A stretch of DNA of 64,000 nt, from positions 930,001 through 994,000 of the forward strand of contig NZ_PVEN01000001.1 of the NCBI RefSeq assembly GCF_002973525.1, given 5' to 3'. The notes beneath the pieces are model-generated. The model was not told where the DNA came from. It saw only the letters and a list, made by a program, of their open reading frames with translations, and searched no databases. The stretch is from Paraburkholderia sp. BL21I4N1. GTDB lineage: Bacteria > Pseudomonadota > Gammaproteobacteria > Burkholderiales > Burkholderiaceae. Of the stretch, positions 52,220 through 60,706 are shown one piece after another (position 1 is the stretch's first letter; each line of letters opens with the position of its first letter). Both the position numbers and the translations under genes were made by a program.

Positions 52220-52862
52220 ATGACCATGATTCGCGGAACTCGCTTCGTCGTTGGGAAAGAGGCGGCACAAATACGCGCGCTGGAAAATCAATTCCGGAGC
52301 TATCTTCATTGACGTTGGCGCGGAGGAGGCGATCGTTCCCGCGCTGTGGTCGCAGGACACTTTTATCCAGAAGGCCGGTGGCAGCGAGATTATCGGCCAG
52401 ATGTGGGCTTTCCCCGACAAGAAAGGACGGCCCTGTTGCCTGATTCCGGAAGCAACCGCGCTATTCCAGGAGCGTTGCGCCGAACTGCTGGAGCGAAAAC
52501 CGGAACGGATGTTGTTCTATATCGCGCGATGCTATCGGTATGAGCGGCCCCAGGCGGGCCGCTATCGGGAGTTCTCGCAACTCGGATTCGAGTACCTGTG
52601 CGCCGATCCCGACTTCGCGGCGAGACGCAGTCAAGAGATCGTGAGCGGCTTTTTCGATTCACTCGGACTGCGCTACGAGATCGACACCGCTGCGAGAAGA
52701 GGTCTTAGCTACTATCTGAACGGCCGCGGTTTCGAGTTGCGTTGTACCGAACTCGGCGCGCAACAGCAAGTTGTGGGCGGTGGGGCGTATCGCGAGGGAG
52801 CGGGCTTCGGCATTGGCGCGGAACGGCTGCTGCTGGCAATGGCCGCTCAAGCGCTGATCTAG
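52220..52862 (+). CDS. Compact histidyl-tRNA synthetase-like protein, frame broken at a recoding-like site
   Basis: ATG 52220 follows AGAGAGGTTTTC and encodes 30 residues of a HisRS-type N-terminus (MIRGTRFVVGKEAAQ, LENQFRSYLH) up to TGA 52310. The family sequence continues in the +1 frame from IDVGAEEAIVPALW to the stop at 52862. Joined, the product has about 213 residues: motif 2 CYRYERPQAGRYREFSQLGFE (104-124), the catalytic-Arg motif RRGLSYYLNGRGFE (Arg160) and motif 3 GFGIGAERL (195-203). The anticodon-binding domain is absent, so it is half the length of HisRS. A His attenuator precedes it. It could be a histidine-activating or regulatory paralog, or a pseudogene. Confidence 0.7.
52295..52313 (+). 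promoter_or_regulatory. Candidate +1 frameshift site
   Basis: CGGAGCTATCTTCATTGAC. A Shine-Dalgarno-like GGAG lies four bases before CTT, which is followed by a His codon CAT and then TGA C. The E. coli prfB site has the same order (Shine-Dalgarno-like run, TAT CTT, TGA C) without the CAT. If CAT were slow to decode, tRNA-Leu on CTT could slip to TTC, which it can re-pair with, and enter the +1 frame. Hypothesis only. Confidence 0.35.
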
Positions 52863-52925
52863 CGACGTTCGTTTCGTGGGAAGGCTGAGCGATTGGCGGT
52901 CGCCGCGAGCCTTCCCGAGACGACG

Positions 52926-54164
52926 TTATCCGAATTGAGCGACCAGCGCGTTCCACAATGCGTAGACCTCTCGCATGCCTGGATCGTGATCGCTAGTCCA
53001 TACGGCGGTCTGCACGAGGACGAGCTTCGAGCGTGGGTCGACGATAATTCTTTGACCGTCCATGCCTTGCAACGCGAACATGCGGTGGTCGCCGGGCAAA
53101 ATCCACACCTGGTAGCCATAGCCAAACAACGGATTGGCCTTGCCGGGGGCAAGAAAACTATCGGGAGAGGCGACGCTGGTCGCTTGCAGCACCCAGTCAC
53201 GCGGCACGATCTGCTGGCCGTTCCACTTGCCGTCATTGGCCAGCATCAGTCCGAGTCTCGTCCAATCACGCAGCGTGGCGCTCACGCAGCAGTAGGTAAT
53301 GTCCTGTCCGGTTACGTCACGTCCCCACGACGCATCCGATTCCATGCCCATCTTCTTCCAGATGCGCTCGCTCGCGTACTGCGCCACGGACTGATGCGTT
53401 GCGTGACTCAAGACCAGACCGAGTACTTCCGTTTCGATACTTGCGTAGCTGAAATGCGTGCCGGGTGCGCGGTCGCGCTGATTGAAGCGTTTGACGGCTT
53501 CGATGGCGCCCGCGCCGTGCGGATTGAAAAGATCGCGGCCTAGTTTGTCGCGATCGTCGCCGGCGTTGCTGTCTTCGAAGAAATGGACGCCGGAAGACAT
53601 GTGCAGCAGGTCGCGAATTGAAGTCTGGCCGTACGCGGTGTCGGCCAGTTGCGGCACGTACGCAGCCGCGAGGTCGTCAATCGAGTGAATGGCTCCTTCC
53701 GATAGGGCAATGCCGATGAGCATGCCGACAATCGTTTTCGCCATGGATTGCGACATGAAGCGATCGGTGTCCTTCCGGGCGTAGCGGTAGTGCTCGTAAA
53801 GAATCGTGTCGTCGCGCGCGATCAGCAGGCCGGTCACCGGATTGCGATCGAGGTAGTCGTTGACACTGCGATACTGGCCTCCGTAGGGATAATTCAGTAC
53901 CAGCTCGTGTTCGGAGGTTTTGAGTGTGGACGGAACGCCTGCTCTGGAAATCGGATCAGTCGGATGAACTTCGTCGAAATGCGTGTAGTAGCCGACAAAC
54001 TGTTTTTGTGTTCTGGCGTGGCCCGGCACCGGTAACGGATAACGATCCGCGGCGCCGTAAGCGTCGGCGGCATAGCCGGCGTCGGAGAACACCGCGTCCG
54101 ATTGCGCTACCGCGCATGACAACGCAAGCATGAAGCCCACGACCACCCTAACGCTCTGCCGCAT
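52926..54164 (-). CDS. Secreted serine hydrolase of the beta-lactamase (class C-like) family
   Basis: 412 residues from ATG 54164, which has AAAGGAGCGATGCA upstream. A signal peptide of about 20 residues (RQSVRVVVGFMLALSCAVA) is followed by a mature domain with Ser140-Met-Ala-Lys143 as the SxxK nucleophile motif, FSYASIETEVLGLVL as the Tyr motif, and GYGYQVWILPGDHRMFALQGMDGQ near the third conserved region. These are esterase/DD-peptidase-like proteins rather than proven beta-lactamases. Periplasmic. Convergent with the HisRS-like gene. Confidence 0.85.
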   Translation of the reverse strand: MRQSVRVVVGFMLALSCAVAQSDAVFSDAGYAADAYGAADRYPLPVPGHARTQKQFVGYYTHFDEVHPTDPISRAGVPSTLKTSEHELVLNYPYGGQYRSVNDYLDRNPVTGLLIARDDTILYEHYRYARKDTDRFMSQSMAKTIVGMLIGIALSEGAIHSIDDLAAAYVPQLADTAYGQTSIRDLLHMSSGVHFFEDSNAGDDRDKLGRDLFNPHGAGAIEAVKRFNQRDRAPGTHFSYASIETEVLGLVLSHATHQSVAQYASERIWKKMGMESDASWGRDVTGQDITYCCVSATLRDWTRLGLMLANDGKWNGQQIVPRDWVLQATSVASPDSFLAPGKANPLFGYGYQVWILPGDHRMFALQGMDGQRIIVDPRSKLVLVQTAVWTSDHDPGMREVYALWNALVAQFG

Positions 54165-54392
54165 TGCATCGCTCCTTTCTTGTTGTAATCGAGGTAGATG
54201 TCTGCCGCGACACCGGTACTCACACAACGGTCGAGAAATAATCCGGTTGACCCTGAGCGGAGATTTCGCGCTGGCTACGGTCCATTAGCGGTTATCTAGC
54301 GGTTATTTGCCGAGTCCGCCCTCAGTTGTTGGGAGAAGAACGGGAGCAATGCGGATTATCTTCATCAAATAGCCGGCGTGAGCCTGTGTCGA

Positions 54393-54878
54393 CTACTCGA
54401 CATCCATAACGGGTTCTCCCGGCAATACATAATGCATTTCATGGAACAACACGTCGCCCCGCGACGGTAAGGTGAAAGGAGGGGACGCGCAGGCGAACCC
54501 GAGCGCCTCGTAAAACCCTCGCGCGCTTTCTCGCGCCGTGCACCAGACGATACGTCCGCCTTCCTTTCTCGCATGATCGACGCACCGTTTGATCAACATC
54601 CGGCCAAAGCCGTAGCGCTGCATTGAAGGTTCCACGGCCACGCCACGCAATCTCCACGCATTGTCGCCGGGCGAGCCGGGAAAGGCTTCCTGACAAACCG
54701 TTGCTGCTGCAACGATCGCGTCGCCATCGCACACCGCCAGATGTAAAGTCGTCGCCTGATCGTCGCCGCGGAAGCGGCATTGCTCCATGTCGCCGTCCAG
54801 CAGAACAGCACTCCGAATCGGATAGACCTGCTCGGCGGGAACCGGGCGTATAGCGAAGAGCGAACGATCACGCAGCAT
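54393..54878 (-). CDS. GNAT family N-acetyltransferase
   Basis: 161 residues from ATG 54878; seven further codons upstream would need a TTG start. The acetyl-CoA binding region is AWRLRGVAVEPSMQRYGFGRMLIKRCVDHARKEGG with the Q/RxxGxG/A loop as QRYGFG, followed by ARESARGFYEALGFA, the standard GNAT C-terminal strand. Substrate unknown; the set of proteins like this includes small-molecule and protein acetyltransferases. Confidence 0.85.
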   Translation of the reverse strand: MLRDRSLFAIRPVPAEQVYPIRSAVLLDGDMEQCRFRGDDQATTLHLAVCDGDAIVAAATVCQEAFPGSPGDNAWRLRGVAVEPSMQRYGFGRMLIKRCVDHARKEGGRIVWCTARESARGFYEALGFACASPPFTLPSRGDVLFHEMHYVLPGEPVMDVE

Positions 54879-55014
54879 AAATTGAGTCCGTATCTGCAAA
54901 ATGAATGGTGCCCGAAAGGGGCGAATAGATTACTTCTGGAAGCATCTCTTTACCTTAATCCAGGTCTCCCTGATTGGTCAAAAGAGCCACCTTGTATTCC
55001 AGTTTTATGCAATT

Positions 55015-55026
55015 CAGATCGATCTG
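55015..55026. promoter_or_regulatory. Palindrome upstream of the GntR gene
   Basis: CAGATCGATCTG is a perfect 12-base palindrome 122 bases before the GntR start in an otherwise gene-free 269-bp stretch. It could be an operator for the GntR protein; the evidence is only position and symmetry. Confidence 0.3.
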
Positions 55027-55147
55027 CAATCTGGAATGAATAGAGTGAGTACCTATCTAAAATAATAGTTGCGCGGTGCTCGCATTAGAGCAATCATCGC
55101 CAACGTTGTAAATACAGTTTAAACGAGAGAGCCAACTGAGATCTCAG

Positions 55148-55813
55148 ATGTTAGAGGAAACTCAATCCGATACGCAGGCCGCCTATATCCAGCTCCGCAC
55201 GAGAATTCTCGATGGGCGGCTGGCGCCGGGTCATCCGCTTTCGCCTCGCAACGTAGCGGAAGATCTGATGCTCGGACACACGCCCGTGCGTTCGGCGATT
55301 CAACGGCTGGTTGTCGAAGGGCTGGTCGAAGTCATTCCTAAGAAAGGCACCTACGTTTCGGCGCCGACGAACAACGATCTGCGGGAAATCTTCGAGGTTC
55401 GTCTGGCGCTGGAAAGCACGGCCGCGTATCTGGCCGCGATCAACGGTGCGACGGAAGGATTGACCCGGGCGGCCGCGCAGATGCGGCAACTGCTCGATCA
55501 ATCCTCCACCAATCTATCGGTCGAGCAGCGTACGGGTTGGGTGTTTCATCAGGAGATGTTCGCGGCTTCCCGCAACGAACGTTTATTCACTACGTACAAG
55601 GTGCTCCGGGCGCAAACGGGGTTGGCGCTGAACGAACTGCATCGCGACGACGTAGCGACGGTTCGACGCGGCACGCTGGAACACCTGAACATCTACGCGG
55701 CGATCGAGGCCAAGGAGCCGGAGACGGCGCGGCGTCATATGTGGAATCACATCATCGATGGCACTGACGCAAGAATCAATCTAATAAGGGCTCAGAATGA
55801 AACCGTCAAATAA
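55148..55813 (+). CDS. GntR family regulator, FCD type
   Basis: 221 residues. The winged helix is AAYIQLRTRILDGRLAPGHPLSPRNVAEDLMLGHTPVRSAIQRLVVEGLVEVIPKKGTYVSAPT; the FCD effector domain follows with LREIFEVRLALESTAAYLAA, and metal-site His in EQRTGWVFHQEMFAASRN and EHLNIYAAIEAKEPETARRHMWNHI. FCD regulators respond to organic acids. Its end overlaps the symporter gene by 17 bp, so it very likely controls that transporter. Confidence 0.9.
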   Translation: MLEETQSDTQAAYIQLRTRILDGRLAPGHPLSPRNVAEDLMLGHTPVRSAIQRLVVEGLVEVIPKKGTYVSAPTNNDLREIFEVRLALESTAAYLAAINGATEGLTRAAAQMRQLLDQSSTNLSVEQRTGWVFHQEMFAASRNERLFTTYKVLRAQTGLALNELHRDDVATVRRGTLEHLNIYAAIEAKEPETARRHMWNHIIDGTDARINLIRAQNETVK

Positions 55814-57056
55814 GCGGATCTCCATGCCGGTGCAGATGCTGGTGGGTCTCGCGCTAGGTATCCTCGCGGGTATTTATGTACCGGACCTCAGCGGCAAGCT
55901 GTCGTTTATCTCCGCGATTTTCGCGCACGCGATCAAGATGGTCGTGATGCCGCTGATTCTGCTGTCCGTCACGCTCGGCGCGTATCGGGCCGGCGTGCAG
56001 CGCGGCCACCTCGGCAAGACGGCGATGCTGAGCATCGCCTTTTTCCTGCTCATGACGCTGCTGGCCAGCGCGCTCGGCCTCGGGCTCAATATGCTGTTCC
56101 GGCCGGGACTCGGCGCGAGCCTCGCGCAAACCGCCGTGATGCCGAAGAACCTCGCGCCGGGAATCGACTGGACGAAGTTCGTCGTCGACCTGGTGCCGGC
56201 GAATATCGTGGCGGCGCTGGCTGAAGGGAATGCATTGCCGGTGCTGGTGTTCGGCGTGTTGCTGGGCTCGGCGCTGTCTGTGGTCGAGGACCGCGCGGCG
56301 CCGCTCGTTGCCGTGTTCGAATCGTTGCTGGCCGCGCTCTTCAAGATGATTGAATGGGTGATCGCGTTGTCGCCGTTTGCCGTATTCGCGGGCCTGGCGG
56401 CATTGGTGTCGTCGAAGGGCATTGCTTCCATCACGCCACTGCTCAAGTTGCTGGGCGTCGCGTATCTGGGCATGGCGATCCTGGCGGTGGTGCTCACGCT
56501 CATCATCAAGTTGGTGGGTCTTTCGCCGCGTGCCGTGATCAGGCATGTCAGCGAGCCGCTGATTCTCGCGTTCAGTACGCGTTCTTCGGAAATCACGTTT
56601 CCGGTCCATTTGAAGCGGCTGACGGAAATGGGTGTGCCGTCAACTGTCGCGTCGACCATTTTGCCGCTGTCGTACATTTTCAATCGCGACGGCGCGGTGT
56701 TGTACACGGCGCTGGCCGTCGGCTATCTCGCGGATGCCTATCACCTGGCGTGGACCTGGCCGCTGGTATTCACCATCATCGTGCTGACCATCATCACGAT
56801 CGACGGTGCGGCTAACGTGCCGTCCGGCGCGATCGTGGCGATCACGGCGATCCTGTCGGCGGTCGGCTTGCCGCCCGAAGCCGTGTTGCTGATTCTCGGC
56901 CTCGACGCGTTCTTCGACATGGGTCGTACGGCGCTCAATGTCTATGCGAGCACGGTCGCTACCGCGGTTGCCATGCGCATTTCCGGCGAGGCGCCGTCGG
57001 AGCCTATCGCCGGCAGTCACGCCGCGACGCTGCGGTCTTTACATGAGAATGCCTGA
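55797..57056 (+). CDS. Dicarboxylate/amino acid:cation symporter (DAACS family)
   Basis: 419 residues. MPVQMLVGLALGILAGIYVP opens the protein; the family's serine-rich re-entrant motif is AFSTRSSEITFPVHLK, and the substrate/cation region NRDGAVLYTALAVGYLADAY and DAFFDMGRTALNVYASTVATAVAMR corresponds to the NMDGTALY and DRFFDMGRTAVNV motifs in DctA and GltP. It is an inner-membrane trimer-forming importer of dicarboxylates or acidic amino acids. Coupled to the GntR regulator by gene overlap. Confidence 0.9.
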   Translation: MKPSNKRISMPVQMLVGLALGILAGIYVPDLSGKLSFISAIFAHAIKMVVMPLILLSVTLGAYRAGVQRGHLGKTAMLSIAFFLLMTLLASALGLGLNMLFRPGLGASLAQTAVMPKNLAPGIDWTKFVVDLVPANIVAALAEGNALPVLVFGVLLGSALSVVEDRAAPLVAVFESLLAALFKMIEWVIALSPFAVFAGLAALVSSKGIASITPLLKLLGVAYLGMAILAVVLTLIIKLVGLSPRAVIRHVSEPLILAFSTRSSEITFPVHLKRLTEMGVPSTVASTILPLSYIFNRDGAVLYTALAVGYLADAYHLAWTWPLVFTIIVLTIITIDGAANVPSGAIVAITAILSAVGLPPEAVLLILGLDAFFDMGRTALNVYASTVATAVAMRISGEAPSEPIAGSHAATLRSLHENA

Positions 57057-57069
57057 CTCGGAGGCCGTT

Positions 57070-57720
57070 ATGGCTGGGAAATGGAGTTGTGCGGCGAATG
57101 GTCCGGCCGGTGAATCGCGAGTGATCAGCGGCAGGGGAAATCAATCAAGCGGCGCACGCACTTCGCAACGGCGCGTCTGCGGCGACGGCGTGCTGGAAAA
57201 GCGTGTCGCGGAGGCGTTGAACGCGCGCCCCGCCGCGCGTGCTCCAGCTGCCGGGCAGGCAGTGCGGCGCGATGGCGGCGAGCAAGGTGTGCATCCCATG
57301 CTGATGCGTGAACTGACTGCGATCTGGCAGCAAGCGGATACCGCTTACTCGTTCGGCGGAGAGTGGCAACGGTCCTTTGCGCTGGGGGAAATCGCGGACA
57401 GGCTGGCGGCGGTGATCAGCGACGGTGCAATGATTTCAGACGAGCGTGACGCGGCCGCCGCGACGGCGAGGCTTGCGGGCGACGGGGACGCGCCGGCGTC
57501 GGCCGATGGGTTCGACGCGCTGCGCGAGCTGCTCGAACTGGAAGACCTGCGCGATGCGATCAATGGCCGCAAAGCGTGCGGCGACGATGGGCTGGATGCC
57601 ATGGTGAGCGACTATGAGGCGCGGATGTCACTCGCCTGGGCGCGTGCGCGGCGAGTCGTGGCGCATGGGTTGGCCGCAGGACAGCAGCAGAGGGAGCCGC
57701 AATCGGGTGCGGTGCGATAG
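57070..57720 (+). CDS. Hypothetical soluble protein
   Basis: 216 residues from ATG 57070, with CGGAGGCCGTT just upstream; the longer frame would overlap the symporter. The first 80 residues are Gly/Ser/Arg-rich and probably disordered; from about 80 on it is helical and acidic (LMRELTAIWQQADTAYSFGGEW, FDALRELLELEDLRDAINGRK, MVSDYEARMSLAWARARRVVAHGL). Family not recognised. Thirteen bases behind the symporter gene, possibly cotranscribed. Confidence 0.55.
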   Translation: MAGKWSCAANGPAGESRVISGRGNQSSGARTSQRRVCGDGVLEKRVAEALNARPAARAPAAGQAVRRDGGEQGVHPMLMRELTAIWQQADTAYSFGGEWQRSFALGEIADRLAAVISDGAMISDERDAAAATARLAGDGDAPASADGFDALRELLELEDLRDAINGRKACGDDGLDAMVSDYEARMSLAWARARRVVAHGLAAGQQQREPQSGAVR

Positions 57721-57733
57721 GGGCGGTTGCGGT

Positions 57734-58234
57734 TTAACGCGCCGCTTTCTCGTAGAGCGCCGCGACGTAATTTCTCAACTCCGGAATTGGCCGGGTTCCA
57801 ACCCGTAGAAAACCGAGCGACTCGTAGTGAGCGCAGAGCTTCGTATTCCTTTGGTCGCAATCCAGTCGAAGAAAACGCCGGTTTCGTGCGCTGACCTGAT
57901 TCGCGCACCAATCCATTGCGAAGCGGCCGATGCTGAGTCCACGAAAACCATTGCGCACGGCGATGCGGTGGACATAACCGGCGACAGGTTCCTGAATTCC
58001 CCAGTACTTTTCGTCTTGCCACGAGAGCGACATGGTCGCGACGCAGACACCGTCATGCTCGATGACGTAGGCTTCGCTGCGCGTGATGGTTTGCAGCACA
58101 CCGGCCTCGGTCCAGCCCGTCTGGCCCCACGCGGCGTCGCCTTGTTGCAGCTTGTACGCGACGGCGTCGTTCAGGATTTCGGTGAGAGCGGAAACGTGTT
58201 CCGTTGCCGCGCGATGTACGGTTCTTGTTGTCAT
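57734..58234 (-). CDS. GNAT family N-acetyltransferase
   Basis: 166 residues. Start TTRTVHRAATEHVSALTEILNDAVAYKLQQGDAAWG, acetyl-CoA region YVHRIAVRNGFRGLSIGRFAMDWCANQVSARNRRFLRLDC with GFRGLSIG as the binding loop, and NTKLCAHYESLGFLRVG at the end are GNAT features. This subgroup with Gln-Gly-Asp-x-x-Trp near the start is common in Burkholderia. Convergent with the hypothetical gene ending 14 bases away. Substrate unknown. Confidence 0.85.
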   Translation of the reverse strand: MTTRTVHRAATEHVSALTEILNDAVAYKLQQGDAAWGQTGWTEAGVLQTITRSEAYVIEHDGVCVATMSLSWQDEKYWGIQEPVAGYVHRIAVRNGFRGLSIGRFAMDWCANQVSARNRRFLRLDCDQRNTKLCAHYESLGFLRVGTRPIPELRNYVAALYEKAAR

Positions 58235-58814
58235 TCAGCATGTCTCCGCGTGCCCATTCTTGTGCAATCTTTTGGATCGACGTGTGGGCGTCTCTTCACA
58301 GGTCGGAAGTGGTCTAATGGTGATGCGTGAATATAAATGAAAGCCGCTTGAAGACAAATGATTCTGAAGCAGGCGCGGCCGCCAAAAATGGTTGAGGATT
58401 GTCGCACATTTGAGTGGGAGAACTCTCTCGTGCGTCCTGTTTCGAAGTAGTGCGGAGACTCTGGAAAGTACATTCCGCATCTAAATACCGGTAGCTATTC
58501 CTCTACGGGGCTTTACGGGACCAGATTGCGAAAAATCCGGGCGACGGATCGACGGTCTCTTATTGTTGCGTCCATCCTGTTCTTCGTAGCCTGCGGGCAT
58601 TCACTGTATGGTACGGAGTGTCTCTATGCCAGTCGCATGCGCTTTCATTCTCAACGGGAAAAAAACGTCGATTCTGACGTGTCCAGGAACCGCGTGCATT
58701 AGCGTCGTCGACGCCGGCTGCGTTTGATAGACTACAGACATTCATTCGGTCCCAAGGACTTACCGTGGCGGTTCCTGGCACTACGATGAGGGCTTATGGA
58801 ACGGTCATCGTGAA
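58235..58814. other. Intergenic region without recognised gene
   Basis: 580 bp. Short minus-strand frames at 58231-58480 and 58560-58781 have no ribosome-binding sites and unlikely composition. Part of it (58330-58480) is AT-richer than the flanks. I see no hairpin or repeat that stands out. Confidence 0.4.
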
Positions 58815-59132
58815 ATGAAACGCATCCTGTTGAAGATTCTCGGATGTGGAGTCGCTGCCGCTTTGTCGATTGTCGGCGGCTGGTACGTGGCATGCCTTTT
58901 CATGCTGGTGCCCTACAACATGCCGACCGGAGAGGACGCTTTCATAAGACATGGCCTGACCGCCGTGGGAGCAGAACATCTGGCTAACCCGGATGACATG
59001 CCGATGATTGCGCTGCTCCTCTGTTGGGTGATCGCGGCGTTGCTCATCGGCGCGCTTCTCTTTGTCGGCTATGCCGTGTTACGCCGTCGTCACCGCAGTG
59101 CCAGGGCGACAGCAGCGCGGCGTACGTCATAG
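58815..59132 (+). CDS. Small two-helix membrane protein
   Basis: 105 residues: an N-terminal helix LLKILGCGVAAALSIVGGWYVACLFMLV, a polar loop of about 35 residues (MPTGEDAFIRHGLTAVGAEHLANPDD), a second helix MPMIALLLCWVIAALLIGALLFVGYAVL and a basic tail RRRHRSARATAARR, which predicts a cytoplasmic C-terminus. The family is unknown to me. No strong Shine-Dalgarno precedes the ATG. Confidence 0.6.
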   Translation: MKRILLKILGCGVAAALSIVGGWYVACLFMLVPYNMPTGEDAFIRHGLTAVGAEHLANPDDMPMIALLLCWVIAALLIGALLFVGYAVLRRRHRSARATAARRTS

Positions 59133-59439
59133 CCTTTAGACCTTACCAACGATATTCGCCCCCGCAAAATGCCGCGCGACCAGCAGCCGAATGGAGCGAC
59201 CGTTGCTAATCGCAATTGACGATAAGCCGGAGCCGGTCGCGTCGACGATGGCGAAGGCAATGCCCTTTTCAAGGAAAACCTCAAAAACGCATGGCGCGTG
59301 GACAAGCCGGATCTCCGCGCCATTCACGTTCACCGCAGTGGATACACGTCGCCTCGCGTCCGTTGTCTCGCCGCAGCAGTGACGACCAAATGATGATTTA
59401 ATCGATGCCTTCGATTTTCATTCGTCTGGGAGACCTGCT
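59133..59439. other. Intergenic region, possible small ORF on the minus strand
   Basis: 307 bp. A 65-residue minus-strand frame (59136-59333; MNVNGAEIRLVHAPCVFEVF) has a weak GGTGA before its ATG, and a 63-residue plus-strand frame overlaps it; neither can be preferred with confidence. Confidence 0.25.
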
Positions 59440-59982
59440 TTGACTCACGAACAAACCCTCGAACACTGGCTGGCCAAAGAACAGGAAGTCCTTGCCAGAG
59501 TCAACGCCGGTCCGGGACCGGGCCTCGCGAGTCCGGAGCAGATAGCAGGCAAGACAGGACTGGAAGTCTTGCAGGCGATGATCGCCGGTGAATTGCCTTA
59601 TGCCGCGATCGCAAAGACGCTCGACTTCACCTTGATCGAAGTATCGGCAGGCCAGGCGGTGTTTCAGGGCACGCCGCTCGCCCAGCATCTGAACCCACTC
59701 GGCACCGTTCACGGCGGCTGGATGGCGACGCTGCTCGACTCCGCGCTCGGTTGTTCGGTACACACCTTGATGCCGGTCGGGCGCGGCTATACGACCGCCG
59801 AACTCAGCGTGAACTACGTGAAGGCCGTGCTGCCGCGCGTGCAGCGTGTGCGTGCCGAGGGCAAAGTGATTCACTGCGGCCGTCAACTGGCGACCGCGGA
59901 AGCTCGCCTCGTCGGCCCCGACGGCACGCTCTACGCGCACGCCACGACGACCTGCCTCGTGTTCGAAATCCCCACTCGGTAA
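59440..59982 (+). CDS. PaaI-like hotdog thioesterase
   Basis: 180 residues from TTG 59440, with CTGGGAGACCTGCT upstream. After a helical N-terminal extension of about 55 residues the hotdog fold appears: GELPYAAIAKTLDFTLIEVSAGQAVFQGTP, then NPLGTVHGGWMATLLDSALGCSVHTLMP with the HGG motif and the catalytic Asp, and TAELSVNYVKAVLPRVQRVRAEGKVIHCGRQLATAEARLV. Such enzymes hydrolyse acyl-CoA thioesters, often aromatic ones. Monocistronic. Confidence 0.87.
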   Translation: MTHEQTLEHWLAKEQEVLARVNAGPGPGLASPEQIAGKTGLEVLQAMIAGELPYAAIAKTLDFTLIEVSAGQAVFQGTPLAQHLNPLGTVHGGWMATLLDSALGCSVHTLMPVGRGYTTAELSVNYVKAVLPRVQRVRAEGKVIHCGRQLATAEARLVGPDGTLYAHATTTCLVFEIPTR

Positions 59983-60042
59983 GACGGACGCGGCGTGTGG
60001 GTTCAGGCGCTTGCGCTGAAAGTCGGCCAGCCTCCCGCGTGG

Positions 60043-60516
60043 TTAATACGGCCGGCCGTCTTTATGTTCAAACGCCCATTTCCCCGCTGCGTTCATCACC
60101 GCAACCAGATCGTCGGTGGGGTAACTGACTTCGTCGCCTTGCGGGCGACTGCCCACTTCGAGGAAGACCGCATTCGCGGATGAGCGGTTCTCGATATGGT
60201 GCGGTTCGCCTCCCGCGCGAAAGCCGGCACACATGCCTGCTTGCATCGGGAACTCGTCGTTGCCAACGTGAAGCGTGACCTCTCCTTGCAGCACGTACAC
60301 CCACTCGTCCTGCAACGAATGTTGATGATGCAACGCGGACGCAGCGCCTTGTTCAAGCGTGGTCAGATTGACGCCGAACTGGCTTAGCCCGAACGGATCG
60401 CCGAGTGGCTTCTTCGTCCTGCCATTCATTCGCGACGCGAACGGCTCGGGGTAATTGGACGGCTTTGTCCGGGGAGCAGCATCGTTCGCTATGATGCAAT
60501 GCTTGAGATGTTCCAT
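60043..60516 (-). CDS. Cupin domain protein
   Basis: 157 residues from ATG 60516, preceded by GACGAGGATTGTCA. The double-stranded barrel is seen in FGVNLTTLEQGAASALHHQHSLQDEWVYVLQGEVTLHVG (motif 1 with His-His and Glu) and AGMCAGFRAGGEPHHIENRSSANAVFLEVG (motif 2). The ending DDLVAVMNAAGKWAFEHKDG is typical of a cupin group often annotated as mannose-6-phosphate isomerase-like. Function unknown. Confidence 0.82.
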   Translation of the reverse strand: MEHLKHCIIANDAAPRTKPSNYPEPFASRMNGRTKKPLGDPFGLSQFGVNLTTLEQGAASALHHQHSLQDEWVYVLQGEVTLHVGNDEFPMQAGMCAGFRAGGEPHHIENRSSANAVFLEVGSRPQGDEVSYPTDDLVAVMNAAGKWAFEHKDGRPY

Positions 60517-60706
60517 TGACAATCCTCGTCGGGAGCACTGACTGTAAAGTCATTCTCGGAACGCGCGCGGGGTCTGTCAATCTTGATTCCAATAATCAAT
60601 GCTCTTTTGTATTTCGTGTGGAAAGGCGCGCCGATGTCGTCCGATAATCGCGCAGCTTATACGGCGCTCCACGCAAAGCCAGGCCTTAAACCAACAGGAC
60701 AGTAGA

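Noticed and set aside
54393..58234. Two GNAT proteins as antitoxin-linked toxins
   Set aside because: No small ribbon-helix-helix antitoxin gene stands upstream of either, and both resemble ordinary stand-alone acetyltransferases.
58560..58781. 73-residue minus-strand frame in the 58.2-58.8 kb gap
   Set aside because: No Shine-Dalgarno, mixed Arg/Ser composition and no recognisable motif; treated as chance.
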